A stretch of DNA of 64,000 nucleotides from Echinarachnius parma (GCA_037951105.1 JBAMJV010002053.1:1-64000); one strand, 5' to 3'; shown: positions 22,701-30,623, counted from the stretch's first letter. Translations and numbers: made by a program. Notes: a model not told the origin generated them from the sequence alone.

Positions 22701-23199
22701 AGTAGGGATCTAATGATTTTGTTGACAAGTGAAGAACATTATAAATTGTTCGAACAATGTGTAGTTTTGTGATTTGATATATTTTGTTAGGTGTCGTGTG
22801 CAAATGTCACGATGGATGTAATATGGCCGAGAAATGACCACCAATGCAAATTGATATTCTCTAACACACTGCACTGCATCTGAACATAGTTATGACTGTC
22901 CAGTGGATAGTGAACAATCTGAACACTTCAATCGTATAATATCGCTTTAACGAAAGGGAAACCGGAACCTGCTTCATGCTTTCATTAATAATGGCTAAAC
23001 TATTTTAGATTTCTCATTAAGATTATTTTGACAAAAGTTACTCGATCTTGTTTAACTACAACAATTGTTACTTACTGTGCCCCTTTGTCTGCCATAGTTG
23101 TCTGATCTCCGGTCCCAGTTGCCCACGAACGAATCCTGTATTCAGGAAAAGTAAAAGTACCGATGCTATGAACAGCAAAGGCAATTTTCGTGTTGCCAT
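1542..23199 (-). CDS. Gene A: NRF-6-like acyltransferase-3 protein, 3' end off the window
   Basis: Tandem paralog of gene B with the same 14 leading exons, read on the minus strand: 23199-23076, 21171-21071, 19799-19571, 16650-16496, 15057-14982, 14080-14008, 13615-13209, 12271-12101, 10839-10743, 6481-6202, 4719-4640, 4253-4146, 2913-2766, 1728-1542. The visible CDS is 2236 nt (745 codons plus one base), ending at the donor of exon 14. No frameshift or stop was found, so the gene looks functional. Exon 3 is 9 nt longer and exon 1 is 3 nt longer than in B. Window base 1 aligns with base 39927 of unit B, so the missing exon 15 is expected about 270 bases left of the window. Intron 9 is about 4.3 kb against 0.5 kb in B because of transposon insertions. 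Confidence 0.88.
2766..2913 (-). CDS. Gene A exon 13
   Basis: 148 nt, acceptor CCTACAG, donor GTATGT. It encodes [20 protein letters not shown], then [19 protein letters not shown], matching the conserved 'Y..P..RI.pYlvGi..Gy' block. Two degenerate copies of its 5' half lie just upstream at 3063-3138 and 3245-3313. Confidence 0.9.
3063..3138 (-). pseudogene. Degenerate copy of gene A exon 13, 5' half (first)
   Basis: On the minus strand a good acceptor (poly-T then GCAG) leads into [19 protein letters not shown], almost the exon-13 sequence. The match is lost after PYHLH, and no donor lines up. It lies about 150 bp upstream of the real exon 13. Confidence 0.75.
3245..3313 (-). pseudogene. 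Degenerate copy of gene A exon 13, 5' half (second)
   Basis: Acceptor CTGCAG, then a coding-like stretch resembling [20 protein letters not shown]. More diverged than the first copy. Spacing to the first copy is close to its spacing from the real exon, consistent with tandem duplication of exon edge plus intron. Confidence 0.7.
3517..3932. mobile_element. 416-bp hairpin-ended element with G-run ends and CCCTAAAC interior
   Basis: Inverted ends CCCGGGGG... and ...CCCCCGGG include the shared subterminal sequence ACACACGCGCGACCA. The element is flanked by the perfect 8-bp duplication AATATTGG (3509-3516, 3933-3940), as expected for a hAT-type insertion. The interior is rich in CCCTAAAC(A/G) words. 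Confidence 0.8.
4062..4140 (+). repeat. (CAA)n tract
   Basis: Interrupted CAA/CAG repeats ending at the exon-12 donor of gene A; a shorter relative is at 43879-43935 in gene B. Confidence 0.85.
4146..4253 (-). CDS. Gene A exon 12
   Basis: 108 nt, acceptor CTGACAG, donor GTAAGT. It encodes a transmembrane helix ([18 protein letters not shown]) and a short extracellular loop [14 protein letters not shown] (CAA)n tract begins directly after the donor in the intron. Confidence 0.87.
4640..4719 (-). CDS. Gene A exon 11
   Basis: 80 nt, acceptor TTTGCAG, donor GTAGGT. It encodes [19 protein letters not shown] and IILVILHK. The C...WYLANDMQF motif is one of the most conserved blocks in this family. 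Confidence 0.92.
4720..6201. other. Gene A intron 10, no gene seen
   Basis: AT-rich intron collinear with parts of 44803-49876. It includes a short dispersed hairpin-like word set (GGGCCCCGATGCAGGAAGAT ... ATCGATTG near 4770), relatives of which occur at 22170, 60740 and 63820. No coding signal. Confidence 0.6.
6202..6481 (-). CDS. Gene A exon 10: membrane core
   Basis: 280 nt, acceptor CTCAAAG, donor GTAAGT. It encodes [11 protein letters not shown], then [17 protein letters not shown], a loop ([10 protein letters not shown]), and [18 protein letters not shown]. The R-x-x-R-x-x-P type motif and the WW..LLYINN-like segment are classic for acyltransferase-3 NRF-6 homologues. Confidence 0.92.
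6806..6853 (-). pseudogene. Trace of gene A exon 10, 5' edge
   Basis: The plus-strand 'CTCTTGCTGTCGATCTGTTT' followed by 'GAGTG' resembles the exon-10 segment 'CGCTTGCTGTTGATCTGCTG' plus 'GAGTG'. Short, degenerate and without a usable frame. Confidence 0.5.
7237..9390 (-). mobile_element. CR1/L2-like non-LTR retrotransposon fragment, split by a 768-bp element
   Basis: Minus strand. The reverse transcriptase part at 9376-9060 shows [24 protein letters not shown] and [10 protein letters not shown] second part below 8256 reads [28 protein letters not shown] and further C-terminal sequence to about 8030. The region between the RT palm and the APVWHGG motif is deleted. The 5' end is truncated. 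The 3' untranslated part ends near 7237 in TTGAATTGAATTGAA, the kind of short-word tail seen in CR1/L2 elements. Absent from unit B. Not expected to be active. Confidence 0.85.
8260..9027. mobile_element. 768-bp DNA element with GGGCCATTCTT ends (copy 1)
   Basis: Ends in inverted repeats (GGGCCATTCTT / AAGAATGGACC), flanked by TTTA on both sides (8256-8259, 9028-9031), inside the retrotransposon. It contains several GTCAC-N4-GTGAC words (for example near 8272, 8449, 8649 and 8673). No transposase frame is visible, so it is non-autonomous. Confidence 0.85.
9545..10125. mobile_element. TTAA-flanked MITE, family 1 (gene A intron 9)
   Basis: Runs from TTAAAGGGATAATTGAG to TATCCCTTTAA, with AGAGAG near the left end and AGCGCCCTCTATA near the right. 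Unit B has the intact empty site (AAGTTAACAAAT at about 50380). Confidence 0.85.
10226..10621. mobile_element. TTAA MITE, family 2 (gene A intron 9)
   Basis: 396 bp, ends TTAAAGGGACTTAGTAACAT and GTTACTAGATCCCTTTAA. Unit B has the empty site ACTTTAATACGTAC at about 50482. Confidence 0.87.
10743..10839 (-). CDS. Gene A exon 9
   Basis: 97 nt, acceptor CGACAG, donor GTATGG. It encodes [20 protein letters not shown] and then [11 protein letters not shown], the conserved SVDTFF motif. It ends in phase 2 and is completed by exon 10 to give LSGFL. Confidence 0.9.
11415..11614. mobile_element. GCCCGGCGCA-ended hairpin MITE, unit A specific
   Basis: Arms GCCCGGCGCAAACAGAGCCG / CGGCTCTGTCTGCGCCGGGC; the inner part repeats GACTGGTT and ACCAGTCGGATCGGG in mirror image. 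Not at this position in unit B. Confidence 0.8.
11837..12080. mobile_element. GGGGGTGTTTCACAAAGATC hairpin, unit A
   Basis: Inverted arms GGGGGTGTTTCACAAAGATC / GATCTTTGTGAAACACCCCC with an inner pair (AACTCTAAGTTGGACTTA / TAAGTCCAACTTAGAGTT). It ends 20 bp before exon 8 of gene A. Confidence 0.8.
12101..12271 (-). CDS. Gene A exon 8: acyltransferase-3 signature
   Basis: 171 nt, acceptor TTTACAG, donor GTAAAT. It encodes the family hallmark [16 protein letters not shown], whose His is the candidate catalytic residue of acyltransferase-3 proteins, preceded by a lysine-rich cytosolic segment ([12 protein letters not shown]). Confidence 0.92.
12458..12545 (-). pseudogene. Ghost copy of gene A exon 8, 5' half
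   Basis: The minus strand gives acceptor ACGCAG, then [18 protein letters not shown], a TAG stop, then SAKKT. It is clearly exon-8-like ([20 protein letters not shown]). The stop and lost frame make it a pseudo-exon. The identical stop occurs in unit B. Confidence 0.78.
12645..12790 (-). mobile_element. 3' fragment of the same SINE family, unit A
   Basis: Matches the SINE body (TTACACTATTATTACCCC, CATAGGATACAATGCAAA, ATTGTGTGCACCATC) without a head. The same fragment is at 52605-52710 in unit B, so this insertion predates the duplication. Confidence 0.75.
12980..13187. mobile_element. GCCCGGCGCA-ended hairpin MITE next to exon 7, unit A
   Basis: Same family as 11415-11614, in the intron with its right end 21 bp from the exon-7 donor. 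Also present in unit B (52902-53109). Confidence 0.8.
13209..13615 (-). CDS. Gene A exon 7: TM1 and acidic loop
   Basis: The largest exon, 407 nt: acceptor CTCCTCAG, donor GTAAAT. It opens with a hydrophobic helix ([20 protein letters not shown]). A roughly 110-residue Glu/Asp/Lys/Ser-rich loop with a [20 protein letters not shown] tract follows. Such loops between TM1 and the acyltransferase core are usual and poorly conserved in the family, but here the exon differs from gene B at only 4 of 407 bases. Confidence 0.88.
14008..14080 (-). CDS. Gene A exon 6: end of NRF domain, entry to TM1
   Basis: 73 nt, acceptor AAATAG, donor GTAAGT. It encodes [18 protein letters not shown] followed by TADIAF. 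It contains the last NRF cysteine and runs into the first transmembrane helix of exon 7. Phase 1 to 2. Confidence 0.84.
14264..14400 (+). repeat. (GT)n plus G run, gene A intron 5
   Basis: Imperfect GT repeat followed by at least 14 G. Open frames of alternating Cys/Val over it are artefacts. In unit B (54171-54418) the same array is about 110 bp longer. Confidence 0.9.
14982..15057 (-). CDS. Gene A exon 5: NRF domain cysteine motif
   Basis: 76 nt between acceptor CGCACAG and donor GTATGT. It encodes [19 protein letters not shown] and then NGVLWI. The G-x-C-x-P-x-x-C core is typical of the NRF domain. Phase 0 to 1. Confidence 0.87.
15087..15382. mobile_element. Short TTAA MITE, family 1 (gene A intron 4)
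   Basis: A 296-bp internally deleted copy, left end AAGGGTAGTTCAGTTTTGG and right end CTACTACCCCTTTA. Absent at the matching position in unit B (about 55125). Confidence 0.8.
16496..16650 (-). CDS. Gene A exon 4: central NRF domain
   Basis: Acceptor TTTGCAG, donor GTAAAT, 155 nt. It encodes [20 protein letters not shown], then WLCETT and FNGKYC. This matches the NRF-domain layout 'DA.G..P.G...G....G....C ... F.GKYC'. It ends in phase 0. Confidence 0.88.
16818..17362. mobile_element. TTAA MITE, family 1 (gene A intron 3)
   Basis: Full-length 545-bp copy: TTAAAGGGGTAGTTTAG ... CTACCCCTTTAA. Unit B has the perfect empty site GAATGTGTTAAGTTGTATAG at 57520. Confidence 0.9.
17938..18009 (+). tRNA. 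tRNA-Gly(TCC), first copy
   Basis: A 72-nt cloverleaf can be drawn by hand. Acceptor stem GTCCCCG/CGGAGAC (one C:A mismatch at 4:69); perfect D stem GCCT/AGGC; anticodon stem TCAGC/GCTGA with loop GTTCCAA (anticodon TCC); T stem CCGGG/CCTGG with loop TTCGAGT. A run of five T's three bases downstream can act as a Pol III terminator. The mismatch leaves open a recent pseudogene or SINE origin. Confidence 0.75.
18339..18410 (+). tRNA. tRNA-Gly(TCC), second copy
   Basis: Identical to the copy at 17938, including the C4:A69 mismatch and the following TTTTT. It lies in a second, nearly identical copy of a roughly 400-bp tandem unit. The corresponding place in unit B (about 57.85 kb) has no tRNA. 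Confidence 0.75.
18733..19385 (-). pseudogene. Partial copies of gene A exon 3 (3' half), one split by a MITE
   Basis: Fragments at 18850-18873 and 19334-19385 form one exon-3-like copy interrupted by the TTAA element at 18874-19333; gene B has the uninterrupted counterpart at 58312-58380. A smaller trace ('ACAGGTCCGGGAAATCAA') is at 18742-18759. Confidence 0.72.
18874..19333. mobile_element. TTAA MITE, family 4, inside an exon-3-like fragment
   Basis: Same interior as 42309-42760 (CAACGTACTTTGACAC, ACGCCCCACCCACATTTAG, GGCCATCTAGACGCTGTA). Its left TTAA has decayed. Unit B shows the uninterrupted AAGGTTAAGGTCC at about 58326. Confidence 0.78.
19571..19799 (-). CDS. Gene A exon 3: linker and start of NRF domain
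   Basis: 229 nt from acceptor ATATAG to donor GTAAAT. It encodes an acidic stretch, then a low-complexity Pro/Ile/Phe run ([16 protein letters not shown]), then [22 protein letters not shown]. The last part carries the first NRF-domain cysteine and the family pattern that precedes Trp/Tyr-Ala. It ends in phase 1. Confidence 0.86.
20273..20660. mobile_element. TTAA MITE, family 2 (gene A intron 2)
   Basis: 388 bp with the same ends as 10226-10621. The empty site TATATTAATGTAAT is present in unit B at about 59455. Confidence 0.87.
20811..21068. mobile_element. MITE at the exon-2 splice donor of gene A
   Basis: Ends CAGGGGCGGATCTAG and CTAGATCGGCCACTG around long G and C runs, flanked by ACCTT duplications (20806-20810, 21069-21073). 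Unit B has a single ACCTT here (ACTACCTTTAGG). Confidence 0.8.
21071..21171 (-). CDS. Gene A exon 2
   Basis: Acceptor TTTCTAG, then [16 protein letters not shown] and a helical acidic stretch ending in SKEHLK. 101 nt, phase 1 to phase 0. The donor GTCAGT lies in a transposon insertion (see findings); gene B has GTAGTA at the same place. Confidence 0.86.
21301..21757 (-). pseudogene. Three degenerate copies of gene A exon 2, 5' part
   Basis: Copies at about 21301-21350, 21461-21496 and 21703-21757 repeat the exon-2 start (plus-strand 'GGCTCTCCAC', 'GCCGGAAAGATTCCT', 'CATCAACG'). Each is followed by intron bases such as 'GTTGATATAGGTAAA' and 'ACGGAAATAGTTT'. The repeated unit therefore spans the exon edge and part of the intron. 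Confidence 0.75.
23076..23199 (-). CDS. Gene A exon 1: start codon and signal peptide
   Basis: Begins with ATG in the context AACCATGG and encodes Met-Ala-Thr-Arg-Lys followed by a hydrophobic core and ...[18 protein letters not shown]. This is a typical secretory signal followed by a small charged helix. The donor is GTAAGT and the exon ends in phase 1. The sequence just upstream (CTATTTTAG) could be a 3' splice site, so a non-coding 5' exon further upstream is possible. Confidence 0.85.
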
Positions 23200-23269
23200 G
23201 GTTGCAACTAAAATAGCATAAACATATAATTATTATTAATATTACGGACTAGGGGGGAAATTTGTCCTC

Positions 23270-23390
23270 GTTACGTTCTAATCCCGTCGTATTGTGTGGT
23301 GAAGTGAGTGGAAGATGCCGTCGATTTTTATTACGTAACAATTCCTCATAATCATGTTACATCACAGCTAAAAAAACATTTTGTCAATGC
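23270..23390 (-). promoter_or_regulatory. Conserved block upstream of gene A exon 1
   Basis: This block (CGTTACGTTCTAATCCCGTC ... GGTGAAGTGAGTGGAAGATG, CCGTCGA) is better conserved with 61543-61640 than the surrounding flanks. It lies 70-190 bp upstream of the start codon and could hold the promoter or 5'-UTR. No clear TATA box; a TTACGTAA palindrome is present in A only. Confidence 0.4.
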
Positions 23391-23499
23391 TTATTAATTA
23401 CCATGATGTTCAATTATTTCCATCGGGGGGGGGGGGGGGGGGAGGGGGGTTAGGGGTGTTGGATTTTTAGCTTATTTATTTGTAATTTCTTGATTTAAT

Positions 23500-23698
23500 G
23501 TAGTTAGTTTACCCTAAGTGTTTTTTTTTTTCTTTTTTTTTTTCGTGTATAACATTATATTATATTATGTAATTGTATATAGGGAATCACTCCCTCTCAA
23601 GCCTCTGGCTTTTTTATGTGATTTCCAGACACATTTTACCTTGTATATTGTATATTTTATGAGAAATCAATAAATGAATGAATGAATGAATGAATGAA
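23500..23698 (+). mobile_element. 3' end of a non-LTR retrotransposon
   Basis: The 3'-UTR-like sequence ends in AATAAATGAATGAATGAATG plus two further units, typical of CR1/L2 tails. No coding part is visible. Confidence 0.6.
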
Positions 23699-24127
23699 AA
23701 ATTGTGGCGAAGCTATGGGGTGGGGGTAAGGTGGGGGTGGGGGAGTGATTAGTAGCAGAAAATTCCCTACCCTCCTTCACAGTCCACCTATGGAAATATG
23801 AATGATGAAATACGATAGTAATTATATCACGCTTCGTAATTCCAGTGGAAGACGCCCCATAATAGGCTGATCAAAATAATGAACTATACCCGGCCCGTTC
23901 TGTGCGCGCCCCCCCCCCCCCCCCCCCACCTCAACACTAGACCGTTTGGTGTGACATTGAGTACACCTATGTTTATTTAACTTTATGTCAACAGTTTGTT
24001 TTCTCTCTTTGCGGCTAAAGCAAATACGACTTACCGATTATCAATTTGATACTGATGTGTCCAGTGACGTAATGAACACGAGGTTGTGAGTGCTGCTAAA
24101 GTAGCAAATCGACAGAGCCGGGGTGTA

Positions 24128-24130
<3 letters not shown>

Positions 24131-24199
<69 letters not shown>
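24131..24199 (+). repeat. (GT)n upstream of gene A
   Basis: GT repeat with one TTTG interruption; the counterpart upstream of gene B is 62025-62100. Confidence 0.9.
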
Positions 24200-24203
<4 letters not shown>

Positions 24204-24429
24204 GGCGTACCCGGGATTTGTTTAACGGGGGGAGGGGTTATTCCGCAAGACCGCGTTTTTTGTTTGCATTTTTCGCGGCCGAGACCATCGAAAAATGACA
24301 GTCGAGACCGCTAAAATGTCATATTTGGGTCAAAGGTGGGGGGGGGGGGGGGGCAGCGACTGACGGGGTGATAACTCCCACCGATATCGATAATGACTGT
24401 TCTATCAATATCCATGCCTTTTAAACATC

Positions 24430-24982
24430 AATACACATTTATTGAAAAGCGTTTTGCTTAACTTTATATATCAAAACCTAAACAGTATCATTACAAACTA
24501 ACAGCTTGTACTCCACCATGCTCGAAAGTTTTTCAAAATAACAAACTACCAAGTACAAAGCCTGTAATCATTCAAAAAGAGCTATTGGGACACATAAAGG
24601 GCGCTCTCTAAACGTGCTTAAAAGGCATTGGTTTCAACCATTTTTCATACAAAATTATGCACGTGATGTTATGTTGAAATAATGATTGAATAGAGAAAGC
24701 ATCAACAACTATTCACTTTTGAATATTTTTGAAATCTGTAAGTAATTTAAAAAAAAAAAAAAAAAAAAAAATCATCAAATAAATCTGGGGCCCAAATTTA
24801 CTACGCTCGGATGTATTTATTGGTATTTCAGCCATTTCTGAACCGATTTTGACCAAAGACAGCTATTCTGTCATGAACAGTGCACGTTCTTTCAAATTCG
24901 ACACTCAGTTTTTCATAACCTCATACAAAATTGTGTTGTGCAGCGCCCTCTCTACCAAAACTGAACTACCCCAGGCCTTTAA
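24430..24982. mobile_element. TTAA MITE, family 1, left end damaged
   Basis: Contains the family's internal blocks (CTCCACCATGCTCGAAAG, AGGGCGCTCT, AGCGCCCTCTCTACCAAAAC) and the right end CTGAACTACCCC followed by a few extra bases before TTTAAAG. Confidence 0.7.
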
Positions 24983-25606
24983 AGCCATTACATTCCCCGC
25001 TGACAGTTCCATCCCCAGGCAACCGTTTCTGTATATACAGTAGTCACGTTTAATAGTGGTTGTTTTTCAACTTCGTTGTAGTTCTTATCCATACATTCCA
25101 ATGTAGAAATGATGCAATACTTATTTCCAAGATATGTGTTGTGTAACTGTATGCTGCACATTGAACCTTGTAGAAGATATCGATGTCTTTGAGCCTTTTT
25201 TGTCAAAAGATCTGACAAAATAATTACTAATAAAGTTCAGGGGGAAATTGTTATACTGAAATGTTGCAATTATTATATTTACTTGATTTAGGCATAGAGA
25301 GACAATTTTGTATGTTGTATTCTTTTTTTGTTTTGATTGCGTGGACTAAAACAAACCTACTTGCAGCATCAGCCTAATAGAAAGGCTACATTATAACTTG
25401 AGTATCCTACATGTTTTTCTCCTTGTACTTAACAGAAGAAGGAAACCAGATTTGATAATTATGTTTTCCCATACTTTCATTGAACAAAATTTTACGATTT
25501 TATTTGAATTAAATCCGTCTATCATCCTCACCTCGGTCATTACCAAATTATTACATTAATTTAACGTGGAATTTTCTTACTAATAACGTTACTCAGCTAG
25601 TTTAGT

Positions 25607-25768
25607 CAGTGGCGTAGCAACGGGGGGGGGGGGGGGGGGGGACATGTGCCTCCCAATAATTTGAAGAAAAATGACAATAGAAAACATAAAGCGAAATTTT
25701 TTGAAAATAAAAAAGAAATACATGAGGTGCATGTGCCCCCCAATTAGTCCGTTCACGAGACGCCACTG
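25607..25768. mobile_element. hAT-like MITE CAGTGGCGTAGC
   Basis: 162 bp, ends CAGTGGCGTAGC and GACGCCACTG, flanked by AGTTTAGT and AGTTCAGT (8 bp, one mismatch). Unit B has the empty site CTAGTTCAGTGGACATAA at about 63482. A second, partly duplicated copy follows to about 25950. Confidence 0.8.
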
Positions 25769-25989
25769 AGTTCAGTTGACAAAATAGATCACAGGAGGAC
25801 AAAATAGTTAACTACACGTGCCCCCCCCCCCGCCCCAATAACTTGAGAAAAAAACAATAGAAAACATAAAGCGTAATTTTTTGAAAAAAAACAACAAAGA
25901 AATACATAAGGTGTGCCCCCCAATCAGTCCATCCACGCTACGCCACTGAGTTCAGTTAACAAAATAGATCACAGAAGGACAAATAGTTA

Positions 25990-27172
25990 ACTAAATTATT
26001 TTGTTTACCTCGGCCAAATACCCGTGAATAAACAAACTAATGAGTATTAATCCTTTAATCTGTTGGTGCATCATAACTACCTCGTAACTAAATGGACTAG
26101 GGGTTGGGTCAAGTTTCATAACAAAGTCAAAATCCGTTATTTACAACTAAAATGTTTTGGGGACAAAAACGCAAATAGTATATTGAAAATTATTGTATGC
26201 CATTGAATTGAACAAGATTTTCACTATTTGAAGTTTTTTATTTTCTTATCGCAATGAGCGGTGTATACTTCTCGAACCCTTTTGGGAAATAGCAACATGA
26301 GTGGGGAGGGGAGGGGGCCGGGGGGGGGGGGGGGGGTTATATTCCACCATGCACGGTATGGAACGTTTATGCTAAGTTGGTATTCAAAGGTGGTTGTAAA
26401 GACGGCAGTGTAAAATCCTGCATATTTTAGGATGAAGTATACGTTAGGATTAATTTGTCGTCGTCATCATCATCATCAACATCATTATTATGGTAATAAT
26501 TTAATCCATCATCATCAGCATCATTATTACCATCATCATTCTCATTAGCATCATTATCATCATTATCATCATCACCATGCCCATCAAATTGTCATAACAA
26601 AACACATGTTCAAAGAAAACGACATAGTAATGTAAAATACAAAATTATTATTCAAATAATGTATATGTGAATTGATTCAACTTTAATAATCCAAAGATTC
26701 ACCAAGAATGTTATCAAACAGGGAGTAGTATATACATTATGTTCTTAAATTAGGGCAACATTTTCTCTATGATACATATGATACTGTACTGTATATTATA
26801 CATCAATATTAGACATTATTATCAACATACACGCAAAGAAAACTCCTTCTACCGACGTTTATGATTAAATTCCATAATCAAAATTATTAAATAACATAGT
26901 AAATAATTGATGACAATTTTCCCCGTACCATAATATGATTTAAAATTAAAGCAATCGTTATGCATTTTAGGGCACACATTAATGCGTTGTTTTTTGTCAT
27001 TTTTTTACTTGATTGAAACTTATCTCATTGAACTGAATGTGGTGAATAGCAATAACGGTCTTTTTTTATAATGTTTACTGTTTTGAGCTTTGCAAAGATG
27101 ACCTATTCGCCTGATTTGAGAGCAATGGTTGGTCCTTTCACCAGATGACTTGAGATAACGAAGGCCGCTACG
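25990..27172. other. Intergenic, no gene seen
   Basis: Contains the right limit of similarity to unit B (about 26160), a G run at 26321-26336 and an ATC tract at 26458-26578. Otherwise AT-rich with no coding signal. Confidence 0.6.
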
Positions 27173-27175
27173 TTA

Positions 27176-27528
27176 AGGCGTGGTCACACAGGACACGACT
27201 AGACCCACGAATGCAGTACGCATTGGTACAAATATATGGCAAGCCATTTTTTAACATTTATTCCTATTTCTTGATGTCAAGAATTGAATTGAATAATTAG
27301 TATCGGAATGCATTTCTTGATATCAAGAATTACCGATGCTTAACAACAGAAAAGTAATTCTTGATATCAAGAATGCATTTATTGATTTCAAGAATTCGAT
27401 TTCTTGATATCAAGAATTGAATTCTTGATATCAAGAAATGGAAATAAATGTTTCAAACGGCTTGCAATAGATTTGAACCAATGCGTACTGCATTCGTGGG
27501 TCTAGTCGTGTCCTGTGTGACCAGGCCT
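27176..27528. mobile_element. Hairpin MITE with TTA duplications and GATATC palindromes
   Basis: Left arm AGGCGTGGTCACACAGGACA and more is mirrored by ...CCTGTGTGACCAGGCCT, about 60 bp of arm in total; TTA flanks both sides. The centre has several copies of the palindrome ATTCTTGATATCAAGAAT. Confidence 0.82.
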
Positions 27529-27981
27529 TTAGAGAAGAGTTCTATGAATTACTGTACATGAACTGGGTGTGGTCAATGACCTACGACTTCTTACAAATTT
27601 TTTAAAAGATGACATGTTTGAAACCCATGTTCAGTCGTCCAACCAGTAGGGAGATCACGAGGTTAGCTGCGATATAACGAGAAAGATATTATCTTATGTG
27701 TTTATGATTTAATGTATATGATTTGGGCGTGATCAACTGAAGGGAAATTGTCGTCTGTAATGACCTATCGACCTCTTCGTGTCTCATGCGTGCCGGCCGG
27801 TCATACCACCATCAAATACATTATGAGCGCGTTTTAAGATCCAACGTTAAAATACATGTTTTGTTTCAACTGAGAAATAAAAATGGTTCCCATTATGAAA
27901 GGGTCACATTTCAGAAAGGGGAGCGCTCTCGAAATTTGGCCTTGTTTTTGAAGGACTGTTAGCATTGTTACATCATTTGAC

Positions 27982-30474
27982 TTAAAGGGGTAGTTTAGTT
28001 TTGGTAAGGCTGAACTTTAGTAGCCAAAACCTACACAGTAACATTATAAACTAATAGTTATAACTCCACCATGCTCGAAAGGTATACAACATTACAAACG
28101 ACTAATGAAAAGCCTGTTATCATTCAAAAAGAGTCATTAAAACACAAGAGGGCGCTTTTTAAAAAGGCATTGGTTTCAACCATTTTCATACAAAATTATG
28201 CATGTGATGTTTTATTGATATAATGATTAAATAGCGAGATCATCAACAACTATTTAAAAAACGCTTTTGAAAATTTTTGAAAAAGTGCAAGCATTTTTTT
28301 ATTTTTTCTAAAAATCATCTAATTATTTGGGCCCCCAATAATTATAAGATCAGATATATTTATTGATATTTCAGCCGTTTCTGGATCGATTTTGACCAAA
28401 TAAAGTTTATTCTGCCATTAAAATTGCATGTTCTCTCAAATTCGACACTCAGTTGTTCATTACCTCACAAAAATTGTGATGTGCAGCGCCCTCTCTACCA
28501 AAACTAAACTACCCCTTTAAGATATTGCAATGCCTTATTTAATTAGAAATACAACAATTTTAAGAGGTACAGTTCATTTTGGGTATAGAGGGCGCAGCAC
28601 GAATATAGTGTTGTTGTGAGATAATGAAAAACTAGTGAGCGCAAAATTTGAAAGAGCATATAATTTGAATGGCAGAATAAACTTGATTTGATCAAAATCG
28701 GTTCAGAAACGGCTGAAAGTTTAAAATATATTATTCGATCGAAATAAATCTAGGTTCCAGATATATTCGATGATTTTTTTAAGTTTAAAAAATGCTTACA
28801 CTTTTTTAAAAAATTTTCAAAAGAGGTTTTTGAATAGTTGTTGATGATCTCTCTATTTAATAATTATTACAACACAACATCACATGCATACTTTTGTATG
28901 CAAAATTGTTAAAAACCAATGCTTTTTTGAAAATGCCCTTTTGTGTTTGAATGGCTCTTTAGAATGATAACGGGCTTTTTCAAGCGTGGTGGAGTTATAA
29001 CTATTAGTTTGTAATGTTATTTTGCAGGTTTTGGTGACTAGAGGTCAGCATTACAAAAACTGTACTACCCCTTTAATTTGTCACGAACATGGCATATGGT
29101 TTTATTTGTATCTATGTTGTAGGCAGGGGGTTAAACAAAATGCATGTGTTCGCACTTCTTATCATAAGGGCTTATTCGAGTAAACATGATCACCTTCGGA
29201 TTCCAAATTCCATGAATGACTTCAAAGCTACGTGATTTATATTTATATAAATATGTAATTACATAAATTACGTAATCTTCAAAGCATATGGGTGAACACT
29301 TCCTGGGATTATCAATAATGAGATAATACTGATCATAACATTATAGAGTGGTGAAGTGTGATGTCATCTAAGACGTCATAAACACCTATTTTGGGAATTT
29401 TCAAATTTGAACGTCATGCCTAAATACTGCAAATCAATTAAATATGTTAAAGGGATAATTGAGTTTTGGTAGAGAGGGCGCTACATAAAGTTCATTTTTA
29501 TGAGATAATGAAAAAAACTGAGTGTAAAATTTGAAAGAGCATAATATTTTAATGACAGAATAAACTTCATTTGAGCAAAATCGGTTCAGAAACGGCTTAA
29601 ATATCCATAAACATAGCCATTTATAATAAATGTGGGGCCCCATACTTATTAGATAATTTTGAACCAACCATTACAAATTCAAAAAAATGCTTACTCTTTT
29701 CAAACTGTTACAAAATAGGTATTTAAATAGTTACTGATTATCTGGCTATCTAATCACTATTTCAACAAAACATCACATGCACACTATTTGATTAAAAATG
29801 GTTCAAACCGATGAGTGTTTAGAGAGCGCCCGCTTACGTTTTAACGGCTTTTGAAAGATAAAAGGATCTTTACGAAGTCATTTGTAATTTTGTATTCCTT
29901 TCGAGTTATAACTATTAGTTTGTAATGTAATGATGCAGGTTTTGGTTACTAAAATTCAGTTTGACCAAAACTGTACTTGTGAGGTAATGAAATACTGAGT
30001 GTCGAATTTGAGAGAACATACAATTTTAATGGCAGAATAAACTTCATTTGGTCAAAATCGACCCAGAAATGGCTGAAATATCAATAAGTATATCTGATCT
30101 TATAATTATTTGGGGCCCAAATAATAAGATGATTTTTAGAAGAAAAAAATTAAAAATGCTTTCACTTTTTCAAAAATGTTCAAAGTTTTTTTTAAAAATA
30201 GTTGTTGATGATCTCGCTATTTAATCATTATATCAATAAAACATCACATGTATAATTGTGTATGAAAAAATGGTTGAAACCAATGGCTTTTTAAAATGCG
30301 CCCTCTTGTGTTTAAATGGCTCTTTTTGAATGATAACAGGCTTTTAACTTAGTCGCTTGTAATTTTGTATACCTTTCGAGCATGATGGAGTTATAACTAT
30401 TAGTTTATAATGTTACTGTGCAGGTTTTGGCTACTTAAATTCAGCCTTACCAAATCTATAAACTACCACTTTAA
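27982..30474. mobile_element. Cluster of four family-1 TTAA MITEs
   Basis: One full copy at 27982-28520; an opposite-oriented copy at 28560-29076; then 29447-30474, where two copies are fused without an intervening TTAA near 29971. Each has AGAGGGCGC / GCGCCCTC blocks. No gene is visible in this interval. Confidence 0.8.
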
Positions 30475-30479
30475 GTATT

Positions 30480-30623
30480 GGCTGAGATATGCCCATCCGA
30501 ATTATTTGTTCCCAATAGGCAATCAGTGTTATAGTGCACTAGTTCAAGACTTAATAAACAAGTGCACTATAACACTGATTGCCCATTGAAGTAAAATATA
30601 ATTTGGATGGGCATATCTCAGCC
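30480..30623. repeat. 144-bp hairpin
   Basis: Arms GGCTGAGATATGCCCATCC / GGATGGGCATATCTCAGCC and AGTGTTATAGTGCACT / AGTGCACTATAACACT; near-perfect inverted repeat with a short loop. Confidence 0.75.
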
